A DNA stretch of 64,000 bases from Hydractinia symbiolongicarpus (lineage: Eukaryota > Cnidaria > Hydrozoa > Anthoathecata > Hydractiniidae). The notes under the pieces are model-generated. The model was not told the DNA's origin, searched no databases, and saw only the letters and a list, made by a program, of their open reading frames with translations. The stretch spans positions 20,249,501 through 20,313,500 of the forward strand of contig NC_079881.1 in NCBI RefSeq assembly GCF_029227915.1. Direction: 5' to 3'. Made by a program: the position numbers and the translations under genes. This document shows positions 45,290 to 57,164 of the stretch, one piece after another (position 1 is the stretch's first letter; every line of letters starts with the position of its first letter).

Positions 45290-47699
45290 AGGTGAAGGGT
45301 CTCTTTAAGAGACAAGAGAGGAGTTGAACCATACCTTAGTTTAAAGGGGCAATTGTGGAAGTCCCATGAAATGCCACATAGTGATGGTGTCACTTTAAAA
45401 AACACCCAGTCCGGTCTGTGAACAGGTCTCGCTAGGAAAGGCATCCAGCTGTAAAACTATGCCAAAACTCTTTATTAATGGCCGTAAGAATACTTGATCA
45501 GACAAACTGCGTAAATGGGGCTGGAACTCTAAGGAGTGAAGGTGTCACGCACAGTAGGACAGGTGTCAGGTGTGAGCATCGTCAGACCGTTACCCAGCTA
45601 TCCCATCACAAGGTAGATAACACTAGGATGAGGATAGCTAGTGTAAATGTTGGTACTCTGAGAGGAAGAGCAGGTGAAGTAGTTGAAATGTTAGAACGTA
45701 AATCTGTTGATATGTGTTGTGTTCAGGAAGTCAGGTGGAGAGGAGCTTCAGTGAGATTGGTGGAAAGTAGGAGGGCAAGGTATAAGCTTTTTTGGATTGG
45801 TAATAGTGATGGATATGGAGGAGTTGGCGTATTCGTTGCAGAGAAGTGGGTAGAAAAAGTAATAGATGTTATGCATGTTAATAGTCGTATTATAGTGATA
45901 AAGTTTTAGATGGGTAATAGGATTGTCACTTTTCTGTCAGTTTATGCTCCACAGTGTGGACTCAGTGAGGAAGATAAAGATAAATTTTATGATGAGTTAA
46001 TAGCAGTCACATCAAAGTTTGGAGACACTGAACTTGTCATGGTGGGCGGCGACTTTAATGGTCATGTTGGGAAGTCATCTGAAGGTTATAGAGGTGTGCA
46101 TAGAGGCTATGGATTTGGGAGCAGAAATAAGGAAGGGGAGAGATTGCTTGAGTTTGGAAGGGGAGAGATTGCTTGAGTTTGGAATGGCAACGGACATGGT
46201 GGTTTGCAACACATCATTCAGTAAGAGACAGAGTAGGCTGATAACATATGAGTCAGGTGGTTGTAAGACAGATAGATTACTTCCTGGTTAGAAAGTCAGA
46301 CAAGAAAGTGGTGAAGGACGTGAAAGTTATATCGGGGCAAGAGTGTGTTTCCCAGTATAGGCTGCTGGTTTGTGATATTATCTTGAAGAGTGTTAAAGAA
46401 GCCAAGGGAAAGTACAGGCCCCGTCGAAAAGTCTGGAAGCTGAAGGAAGAGATTGTAGCAAGACAATTTAGTGCAAAAGTTCAACAGTTAGCCCACAATG
46501 GTCAATGTGATAGTGACAATGTTGAAAGTACTTGGACTACTTTGAAGAATTGTCTTCTAGAAGCTTCTGATGATACCTGTGGGTGGACGAAAGGACCAGC
46601 TAGACATAGACAGACCTGGTGGTGGAATAATGAGGTTGACCAGTGTATAAAGGAAAAGAGGAAACTCTGGAAAGAGTGGAAGTCAGGTGGTAGTAAAAAT
46701 ATTTACTTAGAAGCTAAGCGTCGTGCTCGTACAGCAGTGTATAAGGCAAAATCAGAAGCAGAGAGAAACAGATTTGCAGATGTGTTAAGAAGGGAAGACC
46801 AGCGCAATGAGGTATTCAAGATAGCAAAGCAAATGAAGAAGACTAATACAGATGTTGTAGGTGAGAAGTGTGTACGTAATGATGAAGGTGTTTTGGCTAG
46901 CACAGAGGAGGAGAAAAGGGTAGCTTGGAAGAATTATTATCAGAGGTTGCTTAACACTGAGTTTGATTGGGATGAGGATAATTTGTCTGATGATGTTCTG
47001 ATGATGATGTTATAGAAGGGCCAGCTATGCAGATCAAGACAGAATGGGTAGTGGAGGCTATTAGGAAATTGAAGATTGGCAAGGCTGCAGGAGTATCAGG
47101 TATTGTTGCAGAGATGGTAAAAGCATCTGGATATATTGGAGTTGAGCTTATTACAAGTCTTGCTAACCAGATTATAAAGGATGGTGCTATTCTGAGTGAG
47201 TGGCAGTCGAATGTAATAGTGAATTGTTTCAGGGGCAAGGGTGATGCATTAGAAAGGGGTAATTAGAGTTTTGAAGTTGGTTGATCAAGTAATGAAAGTT
47301 ATTGAAAGAGTGATTGATAAGTTACTTAGAGAAAGAATTGATATAGATAAGATGCAATTTGGTTTTGTTCCAGGGCGTGGCACTACAGATGCAATATTTT
47401 TACTCAGACAGCTTCAGGAAAAGTATTTAGGAAAGAGAAAGAATCTCTATTTTGCCTTTGTAGATTTAGAGAAAGCTTTTGATAGAGTGCCACGTAAAGT
47501 TATTTGGTGGGCTATGAGAAAATTAGGTGTGGATGAGTGGCTAGTTACGATGAGCTAAGAAGCAGGTCTCCGTCTCCGTAGAATTAAAGATGTTATCCAG
47601 ATAAGAAGATCTATCTATCTAAGAGGGTCATTAATATACCCCGTCCAACCCATGCTAGCATGGAAAACGGACGTTAAGCAGAGAATGATGATGATGATC
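45290..47699 (+). mobile_element. Broken RTE-like non-LTR retrotransposon (LINE)
   Basis: The frame 45478-45909 and the following 45910-46176 encode an APE-type endonuclease (ASVNVGTLRGRAGE, VCCVQEVRW-like CCVQEVRW, GGDFNGHVG) of the craniofacial-development-protein-2-like group common in LINEs. 46248-47015, 47027-47266 and 47271-47558 continue through linker and reverse transcriptase (FGFVPGRGTTDAI, AFVDLEKAFDRVPR). Damage: TAG at 45907-45909, a 24-bp tandem duplication near 46136-46180 that shifts the frame, further stops, and loss of the rest of the RT, including the YADD-type catalytic centre, by deletion after about 47558. The 3' end has a CCGTCC...GGACG stem-loop and a (GAT)n tail at 47685-47699. 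Not functional. Confidence 0.88.
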
Positions 47700-48736
47700 G
47701 TACAATGGTAATGTTTAAATAATCTTTGACGAAATAGTATTTGTAAATGACTTGATAATGGCCCTATACGGCGGAAACGTCATCAATATATATTTAATTG
47801 ATGAAACTGGTGATGTTTTCTTTTACACTCAATTGTATCTACACACACCAATATCTGCATTTCACCACTAATTTCGATCAACAATACATTTTCATAATCT
47901 TGCACACTGTACAAGACTTGAGCTATTTTAAAAGGTAGGAGGACGAAAAATGTGGTGAACCCCAACACAACGTCGCATAGTAAACACTTGATGGTATATC
48001 ATCTAGTGATAATAGCGTTTATAGTGAGGGAGGGTAATTATTACGCCGGAGGGTTGTCAGGTTAAATATTATGCCCTTAATTTATAAAAAATAGAAGTAG
48101 AATTCAGCTGTAGCTAGCTCTAAGCACATTTATACTTCCACAATTGGTAACTAAATATATAATACAAACCCAAGTATTCAACTGATACTGAAAATTATGC
48201 TCCAAATTATTATTACATTTTTTCCACTGATACCAAGTTTCTAACGTGCCTGAGCAACTTTTGCGATTATTCCGATGACAATACCCTTCTTGCTTAATGT
48301 TGACACATTTTGTTCTTTAACATTCTTAAACAGTTCTTTAGCTTTTAGAGTCTGTTATTTTTTTTGATTGGGTACTTATGTATATTTTACAGAATAGCAG
48401 CATAATAAATATCAGCGTCATGTTGATATGGCTGGAAAGTTTTACGCTCTGATGTCAAGGTTCAATCCAAGTTACCAAGTGACCTAGACAATTTAATAAG
48501 GACAAGTTGTATGGTTAAACTTATTTCAGTGTGCTTTATACTTGCTTACATGTTTTTTACTTTTTAGATATAAACAATGTAAATAACATCTTCTGAATAC
48601 TTGTGTTACAAAAATCATTCAGGCTACAGAAATAATGTGGTGCCGTTCAATTCATAATAATAATTGAAAAAATTGTATATTGTATTAAAAAGAAGTCCAG
48701 AAGTTTTTTCTCCCACACGACACAGCAGGCAATAAG
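47700..48736. other. Intergenic region, no gene recognised
   Basis: AT-rich sequence with short frames only. No repeat family other than scattered words was identified. Confidence 0.4.
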
Positions 48737-48881
48737 TCAGCCCTGCCCTCGGTTTTGTGAGGAGAGATGTTCAAAGACTCCAACAATTGAGTTTCCTGTA
48801 TAGTTTTGCTTCATGTTAAACTGTGCCTGTGACAAGCATTTTCGAAGCATGTCATCGGCCACTTCTGCGATATGTTTGAAC
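48737..48881 (-). CDS. Candidate orphan terminal exon (unknown)
   Basis: On the minus strand an acceptor TATCTACAG is followed by 48 codons starting (after one nt) FKHIAEVADDMLRKCL and containing QNYTGNSIVGVFEHLSSQNRG, then TGA. Composition and codon use look coding and the frame is clean. No other exon of the same gene was found upstream (48882-50600), so it is either the end of a gene whose other exons I missed, or a relic. Family not recognised. Confidence 0.38.
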
Positions 48882-51095
48882 CTGTAGATAGTGTTATTAA
48901 CTGCACTTTTTATTTGCTTGTGGTTTTAAACATTCCAAAATTATAGTTCAATTTTTTTAATTAATTATTCATAATTTACAGGTAAAACATTTTCTTTTAT
49001 TCTTTAAAAAAATTTTAAACCATAGAAAGGCAAAATAAATATTTCGAAAACAATAAATTTATGAAAATGACAATATAGTCATATATTTCGGACATGTAGA
49101 AAAGGAACTTAAGATTGAGAGAGTCGCTATACGTAGATGCTCGATCATTGTGTTAGGAGTTCACGATTTAAAATGTCCACCACTTCTCTACCGCAAAATG
49201 AATGCTCAACAAAGATTAATATCCTTTGCGCATGCGTTTTACGTTGCCTGCTTTACTTGGTTTACACGTGCGAATCATGGCACACCTACTCAAATATTCC
49301 TGAAAAAGACAGCAAACCTTCACTGCAAAAAAAATTATATACATTCAGGATCCAAGATGGCAACCAGCACAAAGCATTTTCCCTAGCTAATATTTTGCAA
49401 CTTTAATGAGAAATATGTTTAAACAAATCAAAACAAGTTATATATAAAAGCATATTGTTTTCGTAATAGGTGCAATACTTTGAGTTGATTTTCAAGTGCG
49501 AGGTAAGCTTTGTTTCACCCGTATTCACTGTTTTTGACAGGCAAGTATTTTCACTGTAAATCATAGACGCAGAGCTATTCTTTTGTGTATTACTAACATA
49601 CATACTACCTGCCAGTGAATAGGATTTGATATGTGGCCCTTAAAACTAGAAGTCGCAGACGAATGGCACATCATACTTTTGGCACATGATACTTTTAAAC
49701 CAATAACAGGTCCGCAATCTTTGTTAATTTCAAATCTGTCTTATTGTGTAGTTTTAGGTAAGCTTTTGCTAGTTTAACGTTAGTTCAATTTAGAGACTTG
49801 TAGTTATTGTTTAATCAAAGCTGTGAGAATTTGACCTTGAAACGTCCGTGTTTTCCCTTAGTTGTTCCCTAAGTTGACCGCATAGATATTCCAACTTGAA
49901 GATTGCAGCATATGTCAGTGACATATGCAGATATTTTATTATAACACAACAGAAAACAGTATAAAACAATGCTGACCTAATTATACAGGAATGTAATTCA
50001 AAAAATAACAAAAAAATAATAACCAGGGAATAGTTTCCAAAGAAATGAGAGCATTTAAGGAAGAACAACATGTGTTTTATTTTATTTACGGAGGCATGAA
50101 AAGAGGGAAGATGCTTTATCCAAAATGCGATTCCGTGGTTTTAAATTTAAATTATTATTAGATATACGTCATTCAAATATGACGTGTTGTTGCGTAATAC
50201 CGAAATGCATTGGGTGCGCATTTAGCCAGGGGAGTTCGCGGAAAAAGCCTGGACGCACACGCACGTGTTTTTGAGATTTTGTATCCGTTAAAGTTTTCAA
50301 CTAAAATAAAACCTTTCGAACTGTAATTATCGTTCAATAATCGAAATAAATAAAACGAATAATGAAAATCTAGATGGTAAGTTGTCAAAGTTTTTTATTA
50401 TTATTCTTGGATATTATAAAGAAAAAGTAAAAGCTAGAAATAAATCAAAATCGAAAATTTTTTTCCACTGGATACTTTGTAGATTGTAAAAAGAAGAACA
50501 GAAATATATATTTGAATCAATGGAAGATGTCGATGTAGCAGTTAGAAATCTCCGAGATAAAATCATTATCATTTCTCTCTGTTTATCAAAAAGATAAATC
50601 ATTCGGAGTTGCTGGTGAGTTTTAAGTTATAATAAAAAAAATTGATCTTTTGACCAAGAGAAACAAAAAGCAGTAGTCTTCTTTAAAAAAGAAAATCTTT
50701 GTGTGTGTTACCAACTTAATTTTTTAGATATTAATTTAAAAAATCACAAGATTCTCTTCCAAGATATCAAGAACAAGGAGTCACCCCAACAAATCCTTGT
50801 TGCCCTGTAACCACATCCTATCCGTCATTAGTGACAATGTCGCAGATGTATCCTGGAAATCTTTATCGTCGCGATACACTTTATCTCCTTTTTTCATCTT
50901 GGATCATGAAGTTATTAGCAAGGAGGTTACTTTAGAAGATAACCAAATGTAGAACGATTTTATTGACATTAATTATGTCGAAACCGAGTCCATTTTAATA
51001 GATTATATTCCTAAAATATGTTTCCCAAATAGGTTTAAGGCCTCGTGTTGCAGAGAAATTTAAACCAAATCAAGAGCTTGTCATTCAGTGTATGA
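48882..51095. other. Intergenic region with minor repeat relics
   Basis: Contains a decayed SINE-like copy near 49594-49665 and a short frame with ATG at 50521 (MEDVDVAVRNLRDK, stopping after 25 codons) that could be a first exon. Nothing firm. Confidence 0.3.
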
Positions 51096-51099
51096 TAAT

Positions 51100-51590
51100 G
51101 ATGTACTAGACCATCTTCATGAAACCTTGACTCGGCCTTTAAATGATCTATCATTTCATGCTCCCAAGGAAGACAATTTGGTTTTGGAAAGACCAAAAGT
51201 TATAGAGGAACAACATATTTAAGTAAAAAATTCCAACCCCTCCCAAAACCAACACCAAAAAAATCGGCGTTTTCGGGAAGAGTCGGTTTGGCTGATGAAA
51301 AAAAAGTTTTCATCCATAATCAACATTGTCTCCAGCCTCGTCCCCAGGGCATCTTGTATTTTTTCTGACCCCGGGACGGCGATACATGTTCGTATCGCCG
51401 TCCCGGGGTCAGAAAAGATACAAGATGCCCTGGTGACGAGGTTGCATTGTCTCTAAGAAAGAAGAAAATCATGCGACGTCTGTGGTTGAAGAGTTCCCTG
51501 AATACGGTCCATCTGTCATTTATGATGTACCAACGGAGCAGGAGCAGTTTAATGACACTGCTGCTCAATTACCAATAAAATCTGGGTAAA
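51100..51590 (+). pseudogene. Decayed coding fragment, interrupted by a MITE
   Basis: Protein-like pieces in more than one frame: a stretch with HLHETLTRPLNDLSF, one with SGRVGLADEKK before an 8-A run, and after the MITE a clean stretch KKEENHATSVVEEFPEYGPS to about 51590 followed by GGTAAATC, which may be a donor. A stop, a probable frameshift in the A run, and the insertion at 51333-51444 break it. Function not recognised. It may belong with the exon-like piece at 53015-53164. Confidence 0.35.
51333..51444. mobile_element. 112-bp palindromic MITE with 9-bp target duplication
   Basis: Arms CAGCCTCGTCCCCAGGGCAT and CAACCTCGTCACCAGGGCAT (opposite strand) continue almost perfectly to the centre GATACATGTTCGTATC. 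A perfect CATTGTCTC flanks it at 51324-51332 and 51445-51453. Same family as 4691-4786. The 9-10 bp duplications suggest mobilisation by a Mutator-like transposase. Confidence 0.85.
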
Positions 51591-51879
51591 TCGGGGATCT
51601 GGGTAATAAGTGGAAGCCATATTTGATGCCGAAGTATTTTAAAAAAGAGTTAATTTTAAAATTTAAAACCACGGAATGGCATTTTGGATAAAGCATCTTC
51701 CTGAAAAGAGCCTTGTGTGTTTCATTTATTTATGTTTTGTCAGGCAAGTGAGGCAAGTAATCTATGTAAAATACAGAACCGCAAGTATATAACCGCAACT
51801 GGCATTAAACACATTCTTTGAATTCTTTTTCGTTCCCCAACGTTCAGACGGCATTTATCATTTTTTTAAACTGGTATCC

Positions 51880-52052
51880 CCGCCAACCTCGTTTCAAAGT
51901 CATTTTGCATTTCTGATTAATTTGACAGTGGCGTAATCGAAGCCCCAAGAGGGAGGCTTTTTTCATATTTTGATATATCATATCAAAAGCGACCTCGATC
52001 CCAGGGCTCTCGACTAAAAAGTAAAAAAGAGCCCTAGGGGACAAGGTTGGCG
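51880..52052. repeat. Related CCTCGT...GGGGACAAGG hairpin copy (diverged)
   Basis: Starts near AACCTCGTTTCAAAG and contains CCTCGATCCCAGGGCTC with its inverse GAGCCCTAGGGGACAAGG. Arms are less regular than in the 51333 copy, so it may be two overlapping copies. Confidence 0.5.
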
Positions 52053-52494
52053 TAATACTGGATTGGCTAAGAGAACCTTGGAATAGAAGGTGGGGCTATC
52101 TATTTTAGCGGAGAAAGCAATTCCAGCATCTCAAAAGTTTGTAGTATATCAACCTTGTACCGAAGGTTTACGGTTTATGGATTTGCTGGTAATATGTTCT
52201 TTTAATTTGATGAGAGAATTGTACCATGGCATCATCGCCATCGTCAAAGTTGAAAGATACCCTGTCTTAAGCATGTATATACGTTGTGTTTATATTTTAG
52301 CCAATAGTATGACAAGTGATGACTAAAAGAAAACGTTTTGTTTCTAAAATTCTAAAATTAGGAGTTACTAATTTAGGTAAAATCCAACATCCTCCTATAC
52401 TTGTGAACACGTTCTTTTATTACAATCCATAAGAGCCTTGCAATACAGTGTATCACTTTTGTACAGATTCGTTTTGTTACCGAATACTTGGGAG

Positions 52495-52632
52495 GAACCT
52501 CGTCTCCAGGGCATCTTGTATCTTACTGATATACAAGATGGTGATACAAACATGGCCCAGGGTCATATTCGTGTCGCCGTCCCGGATATCGGAAAGATAG
52601 AAGATGCCCTGCTGGAGATGAGGTTAACCGGG
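52495..52632. repeat. Related CCTCGTCTCCAGGG hairpin copy
   Basis: AACCTCGTCTCCAGGGCATC on the left, and GATGCCCTGCTGGAGATGAG on the right. The inner arms repeat ATCTTGTATC and GTCGCCGTCCCGG words shared with the 51333 copy. More diverged. Confidence 0.6.
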
Positions 52633-53014
52633 AAGTTTATGCTAACAAAAGACGAAAAGGAGCATGTTTGTCATACATGTTACATCCGCTATCCCTATGC
52701 ATAGCTTCACTCTCTCTCTTTCTTCGACTTTCGTGTAATGCCCATCCGAACAAAACTTGATCGGGAAAGCTAGCGGCATTTTTTAGGATAGCGCGCAAAA
52801 CAAATTATCCAAGTATAAGTTTCAAATATGTTCTGCTGTTTTTAACATTGTACACCTTATTCTCGACCCTGAACTTTTTTGAGACAAACAGGTCTTAATC
52901 TGAAAGGGCTCTGAGGACGAGAACGCATTGTACCTGTTTTTTTTTTTTTGTTTTGTTTTTTGCGCGGAAACGTTATGTATGATGTCAATCTGATATTAAG
53001 GTTCAATTATTTAG

Positions 53015-53164
53015 TCTGAAGGCGCTATCGCCAAAAGAGATCATTTCGGTTCTTTAGTGGACAAACTTTTTAAACTGAAAGTACTAAGCACCATTGATTC
53101 GTTGGGAAAATCGTTTGACCCTGAGCTTACAAAAACAGAATGTGTTTTTGATTTAATAAATTAA
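53015..53164 (+). CDS. Candidate terminal exon (unknown)
   Basis: Acceptor CAATTATTTAG, then 49 codons in phase 0 (SEGAIAKRDHFGSLVDKLFK at the start, SFDPELTKTECVFDLIN at the end) and TAA. Clean, protein-like composition. It may be the 3' part of the coding relic at 51100-51590, which ends near a possible donor at 51590 in a compatible region. Not recognised. Confidence 0.35.
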   Translation, partial: SEGAIAKRDHFGSLVDKLFKLKVLSTIDSLGKSFDPELTKTECVFDLIN

Positions 53165-55036
53165 TTTTTGTTGTTTAAGATAACTTGTGCTTAAGAATTT
53201 GTTTTCTTTACTTTACGGCAAAATAACTCTGAGTACACATTTTTTATTATTGGAAGGCGGACTTTTCGCACTTTTCACATTCAAAGTCCTATTTAGTCCT
53301 AAAAGTTTGCTCTATTTCATCTAGAGTTTTTGTTTATATAAGAAAATTTATTGTTGCTAATGCAGCTTCATAACTCTCTTCATTTAACAATCACGCCAAT
53401 AGGCCTTTTCATCGATAGCGACAACATTTTGAATTTACCGCTTTCGCAATGCATCTCCGGACGACGGAGGTATTTGAGAAATCAAAACATTACAAGATTA
53501 AAGCCATTTTGGAGCTTGTTTATGGTTGGATTTTTTGTGAAATGGGAATTAATGATCGCTGTGCTGTTGGAGCTTGTAATAATGCTTGAAAATATAAGAA
53601 TAAATATGTAATTAAGCCACATAGTAAAGCAGTAAAAACCATGATTAAAACAAATACAATTCAACCCAATCCAACAAATTCTTCTGTTGACACTTCTCAT
53701 TAGGTAATAGAGATAGGGGTACAGAATTATACAGAAGGAAGAACTCAATATATGATTGTGGACTGTAAAGCGGAGTCTCCACCGGACTATATTTGCGACG
53801 ATTTTTGTGACAAAAAGTAGAAACCAATTCAACTTTTCGTCATGACGAAAATTGTGATCAATTAAATTCGAGTATTGGTGACGATCGTCGGTAAATATCG
53901 TCTCGTGGAGATTCGCCTTAAGTGAGGGACATTCTTTATGGGAAGAACGCATCGCCATCCCCAGGGTTTGTTGCCTGATGTCAAAGCCGCTAGCCTCAAT
54001 GTCGAAAATGCAAATGGGACGATCGCAAACTAAAAACCTTTATTGGTAGGTATGCTTACGAGAGTATTATGATAAGAATTCATATCCAAGATTGTTTTTT
54101 TTTCATGTCAAAGTTTAGACTAGCGTTGTTTTTAATTTAAAAACTGGCGATTTCAGCTACAGCAGGCTATTGTAATTTTATCTTGTCCACAGGACCACTT
54201 TCTTGTGAAACGGAGCTGCTCTTTTTGGTAGACTACTTTTGTTTGAGTAAAAACATCCTCTGTATAATGGTTGTACGTCTTCTATCGGAGAAAGAGACAA
54301 AAAATCCCGAGAATGTTTTAAACGCTTAATCGAAACAGCTAAGGGGCGAGGGTTCGCCGCCGTTTTGGGGGGTCTCTACTCTTTTTTTGTACCGACCCTA
54401 AATGTGTTCTGTAAAATACACATAAGTGCTACAATCGTTTTATGAGGCGGAGTCCCTCAAACCTGGGGTTGATTGGTGGCAAGGAAATGAATTTTTGTAG
54501 AACTTATCTAAATGCGGATCAATTTCAAAGTTTTAGCATGTAATTAAGTAGGCTTACGAAAATTATTTTTTGTTAGGATTACTTATGTTTTTACTGCACT
54601 AATTCTGTTACTAGCTACTTCTGTAACGCATGACAAGGTAGACATTTTGGGGTGCTGGTTTTTTCGCGCTTAGTGTTCTTTCGACGTAAATGTTGGAACC
54701 TTCCCCACTGTTCTACTTAGCCTAAAATTGATCCCGAAGTAGAAAATCCTTCAAATGTAGTACTCCCTCATCATTTAGGTATCATAAGTAGTCAATTAAA
54801 TTACTAAATTTCCAGATAAAAAGCAAAAATGTGGAGGTAAAATTTTCCCAAATGAATTGTGAGTTATAAAACTGCTTAAAATTCTGAATTACAAAGGCTG
54901 CTGATACCAACATGCTCAAAATGACCAACATATTTAAAATTAGCATTATACACTAAGTACAACTGCCTCTCTTTAACTTTTGATGTTTTATCATTTTATT
55001 ATTTTATCACGCAAATCAATAAATATTATAGCGTCA
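53165..55036. other. Intergenic region with possible transposase relics
   Basis: Near 53542-53690 (+) a frame reads MGINDRCAVGACNNA and then breaks at a stop, reminiscent of the zinc-binding start of some transposon-encoded proteins. Near 54185-54330 a second fragment follows an acceptor-like CCACAG. A CCATCCCCAGGG half hairpin lies near 53955. None is firm. Confidence 0.25.
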
Positions 55037-56077
55037 AGTCTTATAAATTCGCCAGGCTGGTAAGTTCGCCAGCTTCAAACTTTTCTGAACCACAACTCCT
55101 CAACAAACCAAACTTCATATCTGGCGATTTTGTTGTGACCGGTGACGGTACGGCGACCCTGTAAGGTATTTTTGACTCTGTATATATTCCCACATGAAGC
55201 GGAATGGGCCATTTCTGCTAACTGCATTTTTACTACTTTTGAGAAGTTGCACGACGGTCTCATAAGTTCGCCAGGGATGTTTTTTATTGTGAGGCCTTAT
55301 ATTTCACCTAAAAGTGTTATTTTATATTTTTAACAGTCTACTTTACTGCCATTCAAAACATTCTTATTGATAGCTATCATTATTTAATCAGCTCCTGAAG
55401 TAATGAGAATTTTCCACTCTATTACCCTCTTTTTCACCAACCTAGTTTTAAAAACTTTTAGACCTGTTTGGTGTTTGTTTGCTAAGAGTTTGGTTACAAA
55501 AATTTAGGATAAGCTTACGATACAAGCAATGGTATAGTAGATAGTTGATGGTTGGTTGGAGCAAAGATAAATGACACAAAAAATTTCACTTTAAGACTTC
55601 TATGTTTTAAAAAGAACAAACTTTACAAATATAATACTAACTCTCTGGTAAGTTTTTTACGGACACACCTTTGCAAACATTGTGCATCCAACAACTGCAT
55701 TTAGCGCAAAGTATCCAGGTGACAGTTTGTTTCTTCAAACTTTTAGGGAAACCGCGCTTGCAAACGTTACAAACATCAGATTCATCTTCCGAACTTTCCA
55801 ACACAATACTTTCGCTGCTTGTACTGATATTACCATCATCACTGTTGTTACCATCGTCATCTTCATCATCATTGAACCCTTGCCGGAGTTGCTTCAATAG
55901 ATCAGCATAATCGACTTTTTTTGTTCGACTACTTTTCTGTGTTGGCAATTCATCAGGAGAAGCCTTGATTGGGGAAGTTTTGCTTTTTTTCGCATTTCTT
56001 CTTTTTTGCTTTTTTTTGTTGTTTCTCTCTCCTTTATTTTTTCTTTCCCTCTCCAATTTACGTTTCTCTTTAGCCTC

Positions 56078-56925
56078 TGCAAAAGAGTAAGGGAACTTGA
56101 AAAAAGATGCGGTATGTCAGAACAGTATTCCAGGGCGTGAATGTTTGGAGTTAGTGGGTATTCCGGAATCTGTTTCCCATGATTTACTTAAAGATAAAGT
56201 TTTAGACATTTTCAGTTCAATAAATGTAAATATTCAAAGTGTGAACGTAGAAGCCTGTCACCGCATCAAACTAGGTCGTACAAATTTTGCTATCAGACTA
56301 ATGACTTTTGAATCTCGAAGAACATCATCTAGTATCATCTATGGCAACCTGGAAATCCTCAAATTCAATGATATTGTCCAGTGTCAGAACATTCTGTTTT
56401 TGCATAAGCTCTTTCATGATAAAATGCCTGCTACTATCCAGAATACTTTTGCGGTTGACTTCAACCATGCCCAGAGCACTCGTGCAGAAAAGGCTGGCTT
56501 GATCAATCTTCCTACTGTCAATACCGTTTGTTTTGGTAAAAATTCTATTAGATTTAACACCATTAAATCCTGGAATAAGATACAGACATCAATGACTAAA
56601 AAATTTGTTTCCATAGATTACTTTGGTCTGAAAAGTGATCTAAAGAAGTATTTTATTGCCTCTTATTAATTTGTAACAAATTTTCCCTTTGTTCTCACAC
56701 GGTTCATTTATCTGGTGATTATATATGTTCGTGCCGTCTTGCGTGTCCTGTGCCGTCTATTGTACTCGTCCAAGGGTGGCCTTATCCTCGTCTTAGCTTC
56801 TGCTATTAGGTAAGGTCTCCCTTCTTGTTTTTTCTCTTCATATTAAAATTTATTTAATTATTTGAACTGTACAGCTATTTTTGATTAATAAAATTATCTT
56901 ATCTATCTTATCTTATCTTCAAGTT
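56078..56925 (+). mobile_element. Internally deleted L1/CR1-like LINE inserted in the Tigger transposase
   Basis: The plus frame resembles the start of a LINE ORF1 (RELEKRCGMSEQYSR, frameshift, then CLELVGIPESVSHDLL and VEACHRIKLG), then jumps to a typical LINE C-terminal end (HKLFHDKMPATIQ, GLINLPTV, IRFNTIKSWNKIQ, SDLKKYFIASY) and TAA at 56667-56669. Most of ORF2 is missing. The 3' end is a (TATC)n-like tail at about 56893-56918. Both flanks are the minus-strand transposase. Confidence 0.72.
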
Positions 56926-57092
56926 CTCTTTTCAATCTGCTTTTTTCTTCCAGTTTTGCACGATGCTTGTCGGAAGTGATGATTCTTTCTGTAGTTCTTT
57001 TTTTTTCATGCTCCAGAATCGGCGTGATAAACAGATCAATTATGTTTAGGTCCATATTTTTGAAAGCAGCAGGTAGTCGGTTATTTGTTGCT

Positions 57093-57164
57093 GTTGATAT
57101 ACCCCGTCCAACCCATGCTAGCATGGAAAATGGACGTTAAGCCGAGAATGATGATGATGATGAT
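57093..57164 (+). mobile_element. 72-bp LINE 3'-tail insertion
   Basis: Matches, with few changes, the last 65-70 bp of the LINE at 47632-47699: ATACCCCGTCCAACCCATGC, TAGCATGGAAAATGGACGTT, then (GAT)n. It interrupts the linker of the Tigger transposase and ends its minus-strand frame with a run of serines and a stop. An extreme 5' truncation product. Confidence 0.85.

Noticed and set aside
53482-53958. 158-residue minus-strand frame
   Set aside because: No start context, hydrophobic low-complexity composition and no recognisable domain. It overlaps transposase-like relics on the other strand.
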